Assembly: GCF_026626635.1 (NCBI RefSeq)
Contig: NZ_JAPNKA010000001.1
Coordinates: 992,001-1,056,000, forward strand
Origin: Archangium lansingense
GTDB lineage: Bacteria > Myxococcota > Myxococcia > Myxococcales > Myxococcaceae
Direction: 5' to 3'
Length of the DNA stretch: 64,000 nucleotides
Below are positions 34,381-43,596 of the stretch, in pieces; positions within the stretch are counted from its first letter, which is position 1; each line of letters starts with the position of its first letter. The notes under the pieces were generated by a model. That model worked only from the letters and a program-made list of their open reading frames with translations. It was not told where the DNA came from and ran no database searches. Both the position numbers and the translations under genes were made by a program.

Positions 34381-37300
34381 GTGGGCCCTCCCCCTGCATC
34401 CCGGTCCAGCGCCGACGGGTGGACTCCACCCGAGGCCTTCGACGAGTACCGCCTGGTGCGCCTCATTGGCCGAGGTGCCACGGGACGCGTGTACCTGGCG
34501 CACGACACGCTGCTCGACAGGCCGGTGGCGGTGAAGTTCGTGCGCGCGCTGGGCTCCGGCGCGCTCACGCGCTTCCTCGTGGAGGCCCGAGCCGCGGCGC
34601 GCGTCCAGCACCCCCACGTCGTCACCCTCTACCGGGTGGGGCAGTTGGAGAACCACCCCTACCTCATCTCCGAGTTCGTTCGCGGCACCTCGCTGGAGCG
34701 GTTGCCCCGGCCCATGTCCTGGGAGCGCGTGCTGGCGCTCGGCAGGGACCTGGCGCGGGGGTTGGGGGCCGCCCACCGGCGTGGCGTGCTGCACCGCGAC
34801 ATCAAACCGGCCAATGCCCTGCTCACCGAGACGGGAGAGGTGAAGCTGTTGGACTTCGGGCTGGCCAAGCTGCTGGACGCGGGCGCGCCCGCCGAGGAGG
34901 GTTTCGTTCCGGGCGCGGCCCCGTCCATTCCGCCGCCCCTGCCCGAGCTGGACGGTGACAGCGTGGCGGGCACGCTGGACGGGGTGGACCTGCCGTCGCT
35001 GCCAGAAGGCACTCTGGTGGGCACGCCGTATTACATGTCCCCAGAGGCCTGGGCGGGCGAGGAGCTCACGGCCCGCAGCGACGTGTACTCGTTGGGGCTG
35101 GTGCTCTACGAGCTGTGCGCTGGCCGGGGGCCCTTCCGGCACGTGCCCTTCAAAGAGCTCTCCCAGGTGGTGTGCACCCAGGACGCACTGCCGCTGGCCG
35201 ATGCCGTGCCGGGTGTGGACGCTGACTTCGCGGCCGTGGTGGACCGATGCCTGCGCCGCGACCCCGAGGAGCGCTTTGCCTCCGCGGTGCCGCTGCTGGA
35301 TGCGCTGGGGCAGCTCTCGCGCGACGAGTGGTTGGGCGCCGTCCCCGAAGGCAACCCCTACCGCGGCCTCCAGGCCTTCGAGGCCGAGCACCGCGCCCTC
35401 TTCTTCGGACGGCGCCGTGAGCAGCGCGAGGTGCTGGAGCGGCTTCGGGCCGAGCCCTTCTTGCTTGTTGCCGGGGACTCGGGCGTGGGCAAGTCCTCCT
35501 TGTGCCTGGCCGGAGTGCTGCCCCGGCTCACCGACGGCGCATTGGAGGACGGGCGGCACTGGCGCGGGGTGCGGCTGATTCCAGGCAGGCGCCCTGCCGC
35601 CGCACTCGCCGCTGCGCTCGCCCCCGTGCTGGGTGCCGACGAGGAGGGACTGGTGGCCTCCCTGCGCGCGGACCCCACGGGGCTGGCGCGCCGGCTGCGG
35701 GCGCACCTTGGTGCACAGGGGGGACTCGCCATCTACGTGGACCAGCTGGAGGAGCTGGTGACGCTGGCGGGAGACGCGGAGGCCGCGCAGGCAGGGCTTG
35801 CGCTCGGGGGACTGGCCGAGGGCGTGTCCGGCGTGCGCCTGCTGGCCACGTGTCGCAGCGACTTCCTCACCCGGCTGACGGCGGTGCCGGGCCTGGGCGC
35901 GCTGGTGCCCGGGGCGCTCTACCTGTTGCGGGCGCTCGGTCCGGAGGAGATTCGCGAGGCGGTGGTGGGCCCGGCCCGAGTGAAGGGCGTGCGCTTCGAG
36001 TCCGAGGCCCTGGTGGATGCACTGGTAGCCTCGGCTGCTGGAGGCGGGCTGCCGCTGCTGCAGTTCGCGCTCGCCGAACTGTGGGAGGCGCGCGAGGAGG
36101 GCGCGGGCCTTATCACTCAGGCTGCACTGGACGGGCTCGGGGGCGTGGCGGGCGCACTGGAGAAGCACGCCGATGCGGCCGTGGAGCGCTTGCTGCCGGA
36201 CCAGCGCACGGCCGCGCGTGGCGTGCTGCTGCGCCTCATCACCGCGGAGGGGACCCGGGCGCGCAAGACAGACCGGGAGCTGGTGGGGGACGACCCTCGC
36301 CACCGCGCGGTGCTGGAGGCCCTGGTGCGCGCGCGCCTGCTGGTGGCGCGAGAGGTGGACGGTGGCACCTCTTACGAGGTGGCCCACGAGGCGCTGCTGA
36401 CGGGGTGGGGCACCCTGGCCCGCTGGCTGGCCGAGGCCGCCGAGCTCCGGGAGGTCCAGGCCCGGTTGGAGGCTGACTCCGCCCACTGGGAGCGCGTGGG
36501 CCATGTGCGGGACATGCTCTGGGGCTCGCGGCAGCTCGCCGAGGCCGCCCTGCTCGAGCGCGAGCAGCTCACCAGCCGCGAGCTGGCCTTCCTGGCGGCT
36601 TCACGCGGCACGGTGGTGCGCAGCCGCCATCTGCGCCGGGCGCTCGCCGCGGGTTTCGTCCTGTCGCTGGCGCTCGTCTACGCGGGCCTGCGCATGCACG
36701 AGGCGGCGGTGCGCGACAAGGCAGTGCGCGGCTGGCTGTCCCAGGCCGCCACCGTCATGTACGGGGTACAGCGCGAGCGTACCGCCTTCGCCGCGGCGCG
36801 CGAGGAGGCGCTTCGCCACTATGACGCTGGCCACAAGGAGGCGGGCGACACGGCCTGGGCGCGCACTGTCACCGCCGAGGCTGTGTTGCACCGCAGCCTG
36901 GATGAAGCGGGAGACCACCTGGAGCACGCGCTGGTGTTGGACCCCATGCGCGAGGACGTCCGCGCGGCCCTGGCGGACTTCCTCCTCGAGCGCGCCATCC
37001 ACGCCGAGCAGGCCGTGGAGACGAGCGAGCTGACGGCGCTGCTGCAGCGGTTGCGGCTGTATGACACGACAGGAGAGCGCTGGAGGCGCTGGACGGCCCC
37101 GGCGCTCGTCACCCTGGAGCTGTCCGTCCCCGATGCAGCGCTGGAGCTGCGGCCTGTCTCTCGGGATGTGGAGGGCCGCGAGGTTGTCGGCGAGCCGGTG
37201 CCCCTCGCACCCGGGCCCTGGGTGGACAGGGCGGTGCCCCCGGGAGACTGGCGGCTGACGGTGCGTGCCCCGGGTTACGAGCCCGCGCTCGTCCCGCTAC

Positions 37301-38193
37301 GCCTGGCGCGCGGTGAGCGCAGACGCCTGGCTCCTCCGCTGCTGCGCCAGGGAGAGCTTCCCAAGGGCTTCGTCTACGTCCCGCCGGGACGTGTGCTCTT
37401 CGGCAGCGCGGCGGATGCGAGTGTGCGTGGCTTCTTCAACGCCGTGCCGCTGCACGCCCGGGAGACGCCGGGCTTCCTCATCTCCCGCCAGGAGACGACG
37501 TACGCGGAGTGGCTGGGCTTCCTGGAGTCGCTGCCCGCGCCGGAGCGCGCCCGCCGCCAGCCTCGTACGAGCACCACCTACCACGGCATGCTCCGGCTGA
37601 AGCGGGAGCGGGGCACGTGGACGCTGCGCTTCCAGCCTGGCGGAGTGCCCTACACCGTACGGGTCGGCGAGCGGCTGCGCTACGCGAAGCGGGACCGGCG
37701 GGTGGAGCAGGACTGGCTGCGCTTCCCCGTCACCGGCATCTCCTTCGAGGACGCGGAGGCCTACTCGGCCTGGCTGGACAAGACGGGCCGGGTACCGGGG
37801 GCTCGGCTGTGCTCGGAGCTGGAGTGGGAGCGCGCCGCGCGGGGCGAGGACGGGCGCGAGTTCCCCCATGGCGACTCCCTGGCCCCGGATGACGCCAACG
37901 TGGACCTCACCTATGGCAAGGAGCCCGGGGGCTTCGGCCCCGACGAGGTGGGCGCGCACCCGGCCTCCCGCAGCCCCTTCGGCGTGGATGACCTGGCCGG
38001 CAACGCGTGGGAGTGGACGCGCTCGACGCTGGAGCCCGACAGCGTGGTGGCGCGCGGAGGGGCCTACTACTTCGCCGCCGCCTCGGCGCGCCTGGCCAAC
38101 CGCGAGCTGCCCGAGCGCACCCTCCGGAACATCACCGTGGGCATCCGCGTCTGCGCCGACCTGCCCTCCCGTACAATGTCCCCTCGGGACTAG
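34381..38193 (+). CDS. Ser/Thr kinase - nSTAND NTPase - TM - FGE-sulfatase-like fusion protein
   Basis: 1270 residues, GTG start. Kinase domain (~22-300) with LIGRGATGRVYLA, VAVKFV, HRDIKPANALL, DFGLAKL and YYMSPEAW. A nSTAND1-type NTPase follows (~325-720), with NPYRGLQAFEAEH, Walker A GDSGVGKSS (~366), and a STAND winged-helix-like region. One transmembrane helix lies at ~753-775, then a coiled/beta linker, and a formylglycine-generating-enzyme/sulfatase-modifying-like domain (~994-1260; FPVTGISFEDAEAYSAWLD, ARLCSELEWERAARG, DLAGNAWEWT). FGE-like domains can be enzymes or ligand binders; here the domain lies outside the membrane. Likely a receptor: outer FGE-like sensor, inner STAND switch, kinase output. 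This is inference from domain order. Confidence 0.88.
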   Translation: MGPPPASRSSADGWTPPEAFDEYRLVRLIGRGATGRVYLAHDTLLDRPVAVKFVRALGSGALTRFLVEARAAARVQHPHVVTLYRVGQLENHPYLISEFVRGTSLERLPRPMSWERVLALGRDLARGLGAAHRRGVLHRDIKPANALLTETGEVKLLDFGLAKLLDAGAPAEEGFVPGAAPSIPPPLPELDGDSVAGTLDGVDLPSLPEGTLVGTPYYMSPEAWAGEELTARSDVYSLGLVLYELCAGRGPFRHVPFKELSQVVCTQDALPLADAVPGVDADFAAVVDRCLRRDPEERFASAVPLLDALGQLSRDEWLGAVPEGNPYRGLQAFEAEHRALFFGRRREQREVLERLRAEPFLLVAGDSGVGKSSLCLAGVLPRLTDGALEDGRHWRGVRLIPGRRPAAALAAALAPVLGADEEGLVASLRADPTGLARRLRAHLGAQGGLAIYVDQLEELVTLAGDAEAAQAGLALGGLAEGVSGVRLLATCRSDFLTRLTAVPGLGALVPGALYLLRALGPEEIREAVVGPARVKGVRFESEALVDALVASAAGGGLPLLQFALAELWEAREEGAGLITQAALDGLGGVAGALEKHADAAVERLLPDQRTAARGVLLRLITAEGTRARKTDRELVGDDPRHRAVLEALVRARLLVAREVDGGTSYEVAHEALLTGWGTLARWLAEAAELREVQARLEADSAHWERVGHVRDMLWGSRQLAEAALLEREQLTSRELAFLAASRGTVVRSRHLRRALAAGFVLSLALVYAGLRMHEAAVRDKAVRGWLSQAATVMYGVQRERTAFAAAREEALRHYDAGHKEAGDTAWARTVTAEAVLHRSLDEAGDHLEHALVLDPMREDVRAALADFLLERAIHAEQAVETSELTALLQRLRLYDTTGERWRRWTAPALVTLELSVPDAALELRPVSRDVEGREVVGEPVPLAPGPWVDRAVPPGDWRLTVRAPGYEPALVPLRLARGERRRLAPPLLRQGELPKGFVYVPPGRVLFGSAADASVRGFFNAVPLHARETPGFLISRQETTYAEWLGFLESLPAPERARRQPRTSTTYHGMLRLKRERGTWTLRFQPGGVPYTVRVGERLRYAKRDRRVEQDWLRFPVTGISFEDAEAYSAWLDKTGRVPGARLCSELEWERAARGEDGREFPHGDSLAPDDANVDLTYGKEPGGFGPDEVGAHPASRSPFGVDDLAGNAWEWTRSTLEPDSVVARGGAYYFAAASARLANRELPERTLRNITVGIRVCADLPSRTMSPRD

Positions 38194-38328
38194 CACCACG
38201 GTCCCCCCCGCGAGTGCTGTCCGCTGGACATTGCAACTGCGCGGGTACCACATGTGTGGCTTGCCGAGCGGATGACCCCTGCACACCCTCTGCGCGTCTC
38301 GGGGTGGGAGTGACAGAGGGGTGGGGCC

Positions 38329-39357
38329 ATGCGAGCAAGCAGGTGGTGCCGGGTTGTGGTGGCGGCCGTGGGCGTGGTGGCGGCCGTGGGCGTGGTGGCG
38401 TGTGGAGGCGAGGTGCCGGTGCAGTCGCAAGCGCACTTGGGGGAGCGCGAGTCGTCGTTGAGCGCACGCAATGGCGCCAACCTCAACGGCGCGAACCTGA
38501 ATGGCTCGGACTTGAATGGCTCCGACCTCAACGGCCAGGCGCTCTCGGGCGTGCTGGTGTCGGTGGACTTCGCGGGCGCGTCGCTCGATGGCCAGATGCA
38601 GAGCGCTCGGCTGAGCCAGGGCTCTTCGTGGCATGAGTCGAGCTTCGATGAAGTGTGGCTGGAGGGGTCGACCTTCCATGGCATGTATGACGGGCGCCAC
38701 ATTTCCGGGCGGGAATTCTTGCTGGCGCGGTTCCTGGGCAACCTGGGGGATGGGAGCCAGGTGGCGCTGCGCGTGGACGCGGTGACGCCCGGCCAGGACG
38801 AGAACGCGGACGTATGGACGTACCGGGTGTCCTATCAGTCGCCGGCGGACGGCAATTGGTATCCCATCTGCCGTGACGCGAGCGGCCAGCCGGCCAATGC
38901 CATCGCCGTGGTGGGGTACTGGGACTATCGGCAGGGGCTGCCGGGCGTGGGCGGCAGGAAGTACGAGGACCCGCGTGCCTTCACCTTCGCGTGCGAGGGA
39001 GCGGCCATCGCGAAGTGCATCCGCTTCGGTTACAAGCCGTGGGCGAGCGTCGGAGGCGTGAGCCTGTCAGCGCACCACCAGGCGTGCACGCGCCTCATCC
39101 GCGCGGACTACTGCGGCGACGGCACCTCGCACACCGTGAACGGGCAGTGGGTGAACCTCTACGACGTGGTAGGGGTGCAGCAGGACACGGAGACGTGGGG
39201 CACGGAGGCGGAGTGGGGCACGGAGGGTGCGCTCTGCTACACGGACCACAACCGGGCCCATGAGCCCGTGTCGTGCCCGAACGCTCCGGCGAAGGCGCAG
39301 TGCGGCACGCCGGAGGCCTTCTCCACCGGCACGCTGCTGCAGAGCGAGACGCCGTAG
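38329..39357 (+). CDS. ADYC-domain lipoprotein with pentapeptide-like N-terminus
   Basis: 342 residues. Signal peptide with lipobox (VGVVACGG). A run of Asn-Leu-Asn-Gly units (NGANLNGANLNGSDLNGSDL, ~47-66) resembles pentapeptide repeats. The C-terminal two thirds, with many Cys and Trp, contain LIRADYCGDGTSHT, the signature of the ADYC domain found in Myxococcota lipoproteins. Function is not known for the family; surface location is inferred. It is convergent with the gene at 39441. Confidence 0.78.
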   Translation: MRASRWCRVVVAAVGVVAAVGVVACGGEVPVQSQAHLGERESSLSARNGANLNGANLNGSDLNGSDLNGQALSGVLVSVDFAGASLDGQMQSARLSQGSSWHESSFDEVWLEGSTFHGMYDGRHISGREFLLARFLGNLGDGSQVALRVDAVTPGQDENADVWTYRVSYQSPADGNWYPICRDASGQPANAIAVVGYWDYRQGLPGVGGRKYEDPRAFTFACEGAAIAKCIRFGYKPWASVGGVSLSAHHQACTRLIRADYCGDGTSHTVNGQWVNLYDVVGVQQDTETWGTEAEWGTEGALCYTDHNRAHEPVSCPNAPAKAQCGTPEAFSTGTLLQSETP

Positions 39358-39440
39358 CCGTCCCACTCCCGCGCGCTCCCGCAGCCAGGTACCTGGAGTG
39401 GTGGTGCACGGCTTCGCGCGGGTGCTTCGGGTGGAGTTGC

Positions 39441-40121
39441 TCAGAGTGCGCTGGGAGGGGAGACGATCATCTTCAGGAACAGCGCGTTGGTCTGAAAGAA
39501 CTCCTTGACGTTTCTGGTCCCTCTCACACCCTCGCGAAGGGTCTCCGCCAGGGTTAGCCTCAGGCGGAAGGCCTTTCGCGCGAACAAGCCTTTGAGGAAC
39601 TGCTTCGCTGGGGCGAAGTTCAGGTTCCCGAACGCGACCTTCCAGTTCTCCAGGCCCAGGATGTAGAGCACGAGCACAAGGCTCTCGAACGCCTCTGGAT
39701 AGTCTTCTGGGACGAAGATGCCCACGAGCTCGTTCGTCAGGAGGAGCGTCCCTCCATTGTCGCGATACAGCCACTGGACTCCATTGTCGTAGTGGGGAGT
39801 CAACTCGCTGCTGAAGAAGAAGGCACAGGGAATGACGTGTTTGTTGCCCAGGACATATTTAAACACATCGTTGTCGGGGGCCTTGAAGTACTTGCCGCTG
39901 TCATTCCTCTGCTGGCCCTTGGTCCTGAAGAGGTACACCTGCCGGTGCTGTCTCTGAACCATCCCCGGAGCGATGCTTCCAGCGAGCAAGACGTCCAGTC
40001 CGTGGCGGGTGCAATGGTAGTAGGACTCGAGCACCAGGCTCGGGCTGCTGGGCGGATCGAAGAGCCTACAGAAGGTGCAATTCGGGTTCGGATTCGGTTG
40101 GTGCGCTGAACACCCGGCCAT
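39441..40121 (-). CDS. Unrecognised soluble protein
   Basis: 226 residues from ATG 40121. A Cys pair (CTFC) near the start, a central region with many aromatics (YYHCTRHGLDVLLAGSI, then ALGNKH-type segments), and a basic helical C-terminus. No family recognised. No signal peptide or membrane segment is clear. Codon use has more A/T in the third position than the neighbours, suggesting recent acquisition. It follows the Kelch gene after a strong terminator-like hairpin and so is probably a separate unit. Confidence 0.6.
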   Translation of the reverse strand: MAGCSAHQPNPNPNCTFCRLFDPPSSPSLVLESYYHCTRHGLDVLLAGSIAPGMVQRQHRQVYLFRTKGQQRNDSGKYFKAPDNDVFKYVLGNKHVIPCAFFFSSELTPHYDNGVQWLYRDNGGTLLLTNELVGIFVPEDYPEAFESLVLVLYILGLENWKVAFGNLNFAPAKQFLKGLFARKAFRLRLTLAETLREGVRGTRNVKEFFQTNALFLKMIVSPPSAL

Positions 40122-40186
40122 GGGCTGACTCCGTCTTGACCTGCCATCTTGAAGCGCCCGGGCATGCAGACCAAGAAAACGACGCG

Positions 40187-40220
40187 CTCACCTCCATCAC
40201 CCGGTGGGGATGGAGGTGAG
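40187..40220 (-). terminator. Strong hairpin downstream of the Kelch gene
   Basis: CTCACCTCCATC (40187-40198) pairs perfectly with GATGGAGGTGAG (40209-40220) around a 10-base loop. It begins 44 bp past the stop of the Kelch-repeat gene (minus strand) and is a likely transcription terminator. Confidence 0.6.
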
Positions 40221-40263
40221 CCGGGCCAGGGGACGAGGAGTCTTCCGCCGAGCCGCGGACCCG

Positions 40264-41904
40264 CTACTGCGCGTTCACCTTGAAGAGCTCCACCGCGGAC
40301 TGGTTGGTGTTGTTGGCTCCGCCCACCAGGAGGACCGTGTAAGCATCGAGCGCCGTGGCCGTGTGCTTGTAGCGGCCCACGCCCAGGGACGTCGTGGACT
40401 TCCAGGTGCCCGTATTCGGGGAGTAGACCTCGGACGAGGAGAGAATTCCCGACTGGTTGCTGAAGCCCCCGGTTACGACGACCAGATCTCCAATCACTCG
40501 CGTGGCCGTGTGCTCCTGGCGAGGGTTGTTCAGGGAGCCCTGGACGGTCCAGGTGTAGGTGGCGAAGTCGAACAGCTCCGTCGAGCTGCCCTGGTTCCAG
40601 GCCTGGGTCGAGCCGCCCACCACCAGCAGCTTGCCATTCTCCAGCAGCGTGGCCGAGTGCAGGGTGCGGCCCGTGTTCATGCCTGGCATGCCGCTCCACA
40701 TGCGCGTGGCGGGGTCGTAGAGCTCCACGGAGGACAGACTGTTGCCGTTCTCATCCGTTCCGCCCGTGACCAGGACCCGGCCATTCTTCATCAGGGTCAT
40801 GGTGTGGCCGCGGCGGGCCGTCTGGAGCGAGCCGGCCGGGGACCACTGGTTCGTGGCGGGGTCATACAGCTCGGCCGAGGCCAGCACGGGGCCCGAGCTC
40901 TCGCTGGAGCCTCCCCCCGCCACCAGCACCCGCCCCTCCGGCAGCGTGACGGCGGCATGGTTGTAGCGCGGGGTGCTCATGGGGCTCGCCAGCGACCAGA
41001 GCTTCAGCGCGGGGTCATACAGCTCTTCGCTCGCCGGCGCGGTGCCGCCCGCGATGAGCACCTTGCCGTTGTGCAGCACGGTGGCCGTGTGGCCACGATG
41101 GGTGGTGAAGCTGTTGCCCGCGGTGGTCCAGGCCGCCTGCTGGGAGTCGTACTCCTCCGCGGCGGTGTTGAAGCCACCGGTCACCAGCACCCGGCCATTC
41201 TGCAGCAGGGTCGCGGTGTGCAGCAGCCGGGGTTGGGGCGTATTGCTGACGGACGACAGCGTCGGCTGGAAGGGGTAGATCTTCACCTGCCGGGTGGCGG
41301 TGCTCTCGTTGCCGGAGCGATCGGAGCCCCGATAGGTCAGGGTATAGGTGCCTGGCACCGAGGTGTTGACGCTGCCGGAGCGCTGAGCCCGCGTCTCCCA
41401 CCAGTAGGACCCGTCACACGAATCATCCACGAGCCTGTACCCCGGCTCCTCGAAGATCGCGCCAACGGGAAGGCTCATCTGCAGAGGGCCATACACATCC
41501 AGGTTGGGGGCATGGGTATCGACCACGGTCCAGACCGTCGCGCAGGACGTCGAGTTGCCGGACAAGTCGGTGGCGGAGATCCATGAGGTGAAGGTGCTCG
41601 GACTGCCGATGTACTCAGGCTGGTAGTTCACCCACTGGAGACCGCAGTTATCGCTGAACTCGGGATCGGCATGGTCGAACAGGACGTCCTGCCCGCTGTA
41701 GACGCATTGGACCGTGATGGCGGCAGGACAGGTCAGGACAGGCGGTTCCAGATCGGGTGAGGTGCACGATGAGCCGCTGGTGGATGCGACGGCTGCCTGG
41801 CTGTAGCCGGCGAGGGCGCCCATGAGCGTGACGCAGCGCGCGAGGGTGGGCCATCGGGTAGGAATGTGAAGAGTTGGAGGGGTGAAGCGCTTGGGCAGCA
41901 TCAT
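40264..41904 (-). CDS. Secreted Kelch-repeat protein with HYR/DUF5011-like Ig domains
   Basis: 546 residues from ATG 41904, preceded by GCGAGG. An N-terminal signal region (VTLMGALAGYSQAAVAST), then Ig-like domains at ~45-215 (PPVLTCPAAITVQC is HYR-like; GTYTLTYRGSDRSGNES is DUF5011-like). The rest is about six Kelch motifs, each with a core such as HTATVLHNGKVLIAGG or HTMTLMKNGRVLVTGG, forming a beta-propeller. Such proteins are extracellular or envelope binding proteins. Upstream, AT-rich DNA at 42025-42085 may carry its promoter. Confidence 0.82.
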   Translation of the reverse strand: MMLPKRFTPPTLHIPTRWPTLARCVTLMGALAGYSQAAVASTSGSSCTSPDLEPPVLTCPAAITVQCVYSGQDVLFDHADPEFSDNCGLQWVNYQPEYIGSPSTFTSWISATDLSGNSTSCATVWTVVDTHAPNLDVYGPLQMSLPVGAIFEEPGYRLVDDSCDGSYWWETRAQRSGSVNTSVPGTYTLTYRGSDRSGNESTATRQVKIYPFQPTLSSVSNTPQPRLLHTATLLQNGRVLVTGGFNTAAEEYDSQQAAWTTAGNSFTTHRGHTATVLHNGKVLIAGGTAPASEELYDPALKLWSLASPMSTPRYNHAAVTLPEGRVLVAGGGSSESSGPVLASAELYDPATNQWSPAGSLQTARRGHTMTLMKNGRVLVTGGTDENGNSLSSVELYDPATRMWSGMPGMNTGRTLHSATLLENGKLLVVGGSTQAWNQGSSTELFDFATYTWTVQGSLNNPRQEHTATRVIGDLVVVTGGFSNQSGILSSSEVYSPNTGTWKSTTSLGVGRYKHTATALDAYTVLLVGGANNTNQSAVELFKVNAQ

Positions 41905-42540
41905 GGTGTTGAACCTCGCTCGGAAGACGCCGGTGTACTCGGATGCACTGAATTGCTTCTCAGCCACGGCCCTACCCAGGAGCGCTTGAAACCGGACTGA
42001 GTCCTTCGCTCGGGGTGTGCTCGCTTTGGATGCATAGAATACATTGATTAGGGAGGATTTCCAGACTGAGCGGGGTTTATTGTTTATTCCCGAGTTCTGA
42101 GAAGGCTCTGTATCCCGGCTGCACCGTCTCGAGAGCATCCAGACACTCTGTCGCGCATGGCTTCAGTGACACCGCGTCATCCGCGAGCCCCGGTAGCACG
42201 TACTCCTGTGCCTCATCTGCCCCTCTCGGAGTGCCTGGCCCGGGGGATTCAATGACAGACGCCCGGCCGTGCGCGGGCTGGGGGTGCTCACTTTCTGGAT
42301 GCTCCAGATAGAGGGAGAGCTGGCGAGCGAAAGAAGCATGCAGTTCAGGGAACCCCATGCGGAGAGCTGTGCCTCTGACACCTCGGTGTTCGCGGAACGA
42401 GACGGTGAGGACGAGGCCGGAGACGGCCGCAGGCGCCTCGCACGCGGAGCGAGGGGGCAGGGGTGTCCGGCCCGACATTTACTCGAGGGGCGTGGTGGGG
42501 GCGATTGACGCGCGCGCTGGCTCACCCCAGTCTCTGGGCA
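41905..42540. other. 636-bp divergent spacer, mostly without a convincing gene
   Basis: Between the Kelch gene (minus) and the Uma2-like gene (plus). It holds an AT-rich patch around 42025-42085 that stands out in this GC-rich window, with TATTCT/TATGCA-like boxes on the minus strand, and one doubtful small frame at 42077-42358. No RNA gene or repeat was seen. Confidence 0.4.
42077..42358 (-). CDS. Doubtful small or degenerate ORF
   Basis: 93 residues from an ATG at 42358 (MGFPELHASFARQL, ending YRAFSELGNK). The composition is more protein-like than the usual shadow frames, but third-base GC bias is weak and no family or ribosome-binding site is seen. It may be a gene remnant. Confidence 0.18.
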   Translation of the reverse strand: MGFPELHASFARQLSLYLEHPESEHPQPAHGRASVIESPGPGTPRGADEAQEYVLPGLADDAVSLKPCATECLDALETVQPGYRAFSELGNKQ

Positions 42541-43326
42541 ATGGCACAGCGCGCACAGGAGCGTGGAGGCCGCTTCCCCCAGGCGCCCACGCAAGAAGAG
42601 TGGGAGCGGATGAGTGTGGAGGAGCGGGGGCAGGTGGTGGAGTCACTTCCTGGCGAGGTGACTTGGGACGAGATGGCGATGCCAGAGGGCGATCTGCACT
42701 CCCTGGCGAAGCTGGAGACGCGGGATGTGCTCCGTGGCTTCTTTTCCCGGCAGAGGCGTCAGGTGTACCTGGGCACGGAGCTGCCGGTGTACTACCCGGG
42801 GGAGAGGCGCTTCGCGCCGGACCTGTTGGTGGTGCGGGACGTGGAGACGCACCCGCGCAGCAAGTGGATGGTGAGCTACGAGGGCAAGGGGCTGGAGTGG
42901 GTGATGGAGGTCCACGTGGGCGGCGACCGCAAGAAGGACGCCGAGTACAACGTGGAGCGCTATGCCCGCTTGGGCATTCCCGAATATTTCATCTACGACC
43001 GGGCGCGGGAGCGGCTGGAGGCGTACCGGCTGCCCGCTCCCGAGGCGAGGCGGTACGAGCGCATTCCCCTGGAGCAGGGCCGCTACCGCTCGGAGGTGCT
43101 GGGACTGGAGTTCGAGTTGGCAGGGGGCAAGCTGCGGCTGTGGGTGGGCAACGCGCTGCTGCTGGAGTCCCATGAGCTGCTGGAGCAGGAGCAGCGACTG
43201 CGCGAAGAGGAGGTGCGGCGGAGGCAGGAGGCGGAGCGGGGACGCGAGGAGGCGGAGCGGCGCCTGGCGGAGCTCCAGGCCGAGCTGGAGCGACTGCGAG
43301 GGGCTGGGAATCGCCCTCCCCAATGA
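42541..43326 (+). CDS. Uma2-family endonuclease-like protein with C-terminal coiled coil
   Basis: 261 residues from ATG 42541. The PD-(D/E)XK-like Uma2 core is visible: PGERRFAPDLLVV (Asp), then WVMEVHVGGDRKKD (Glu in EVH, then Lys), YARLGIPEYFIYD. The last ~60 residues are a charged coiled coil rich in EE/RR (EQRLREEEVRRRQEAERG). Uma2 proteins are abundant in cyanobacteria and myxobacteria and their role is unknown; restriction-like nuclease activity is a fold-based inference. The frame opens upstream at 42463 without support. Confidence 0.8.
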   Translation: MAQRAQERGGRFPQAPTQEEWERMSVEERGQVVESLPGEVTWDEMAMPEGDLHSLAKLETRDVLRGFFSRQRRQVYLGTELPVYYPGERRFAPDLLVVRDVETHPRSKWMVSYEGKGLEWVMEVHVGGDRKKDAEYNVERYARLGIPEYFIYDRARERLEAYRLPAPEARRYERIPLEQGRYRSEVLGLEFELAGGKLRLWVGNALLLESHELLEQEQRLREEEVRRRQEAERGREEAERRLAELQAELERLRGAGNRPPQ

Positions 43327-43596
43327 CGCCGCGCAGCACCCTGTTCGCCACGTGAAACTCCACGAGCATGACCTCCCTTCAGGTGACACGCGGCGACGTT
43401 CCGGTGGAAGACGCGCTCGCTACCCGTGGACACGAGCCTGCTGGCCACACTGCCAGCGAACTGAAGACTTTCCTGATGAAAGTTTTCGAGTGTCACCGTC
43501 GAGTTTCCCCACGTTCGACTCGCAGGTGGGGAACACACGCTGTCTCCCTCGCGTGGGCGCGGAGGTATAAGGGCGCTTCAACCCAAGGAGCCTCGA

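Noticed and set aside
33886..36504. 872-residue minus-strand frame opposite the kinase-nSTAND gene
   Set aside because: Antisense shadow; the plus-strand protein has clear kinase and STAND motifs.
42163..42594. 143-residue minus-strand frame in the 636-bp spacer
   Set aside because: Serine/arginine-rich shadow composition and it runs into the Uma2-like gene on the other strand.
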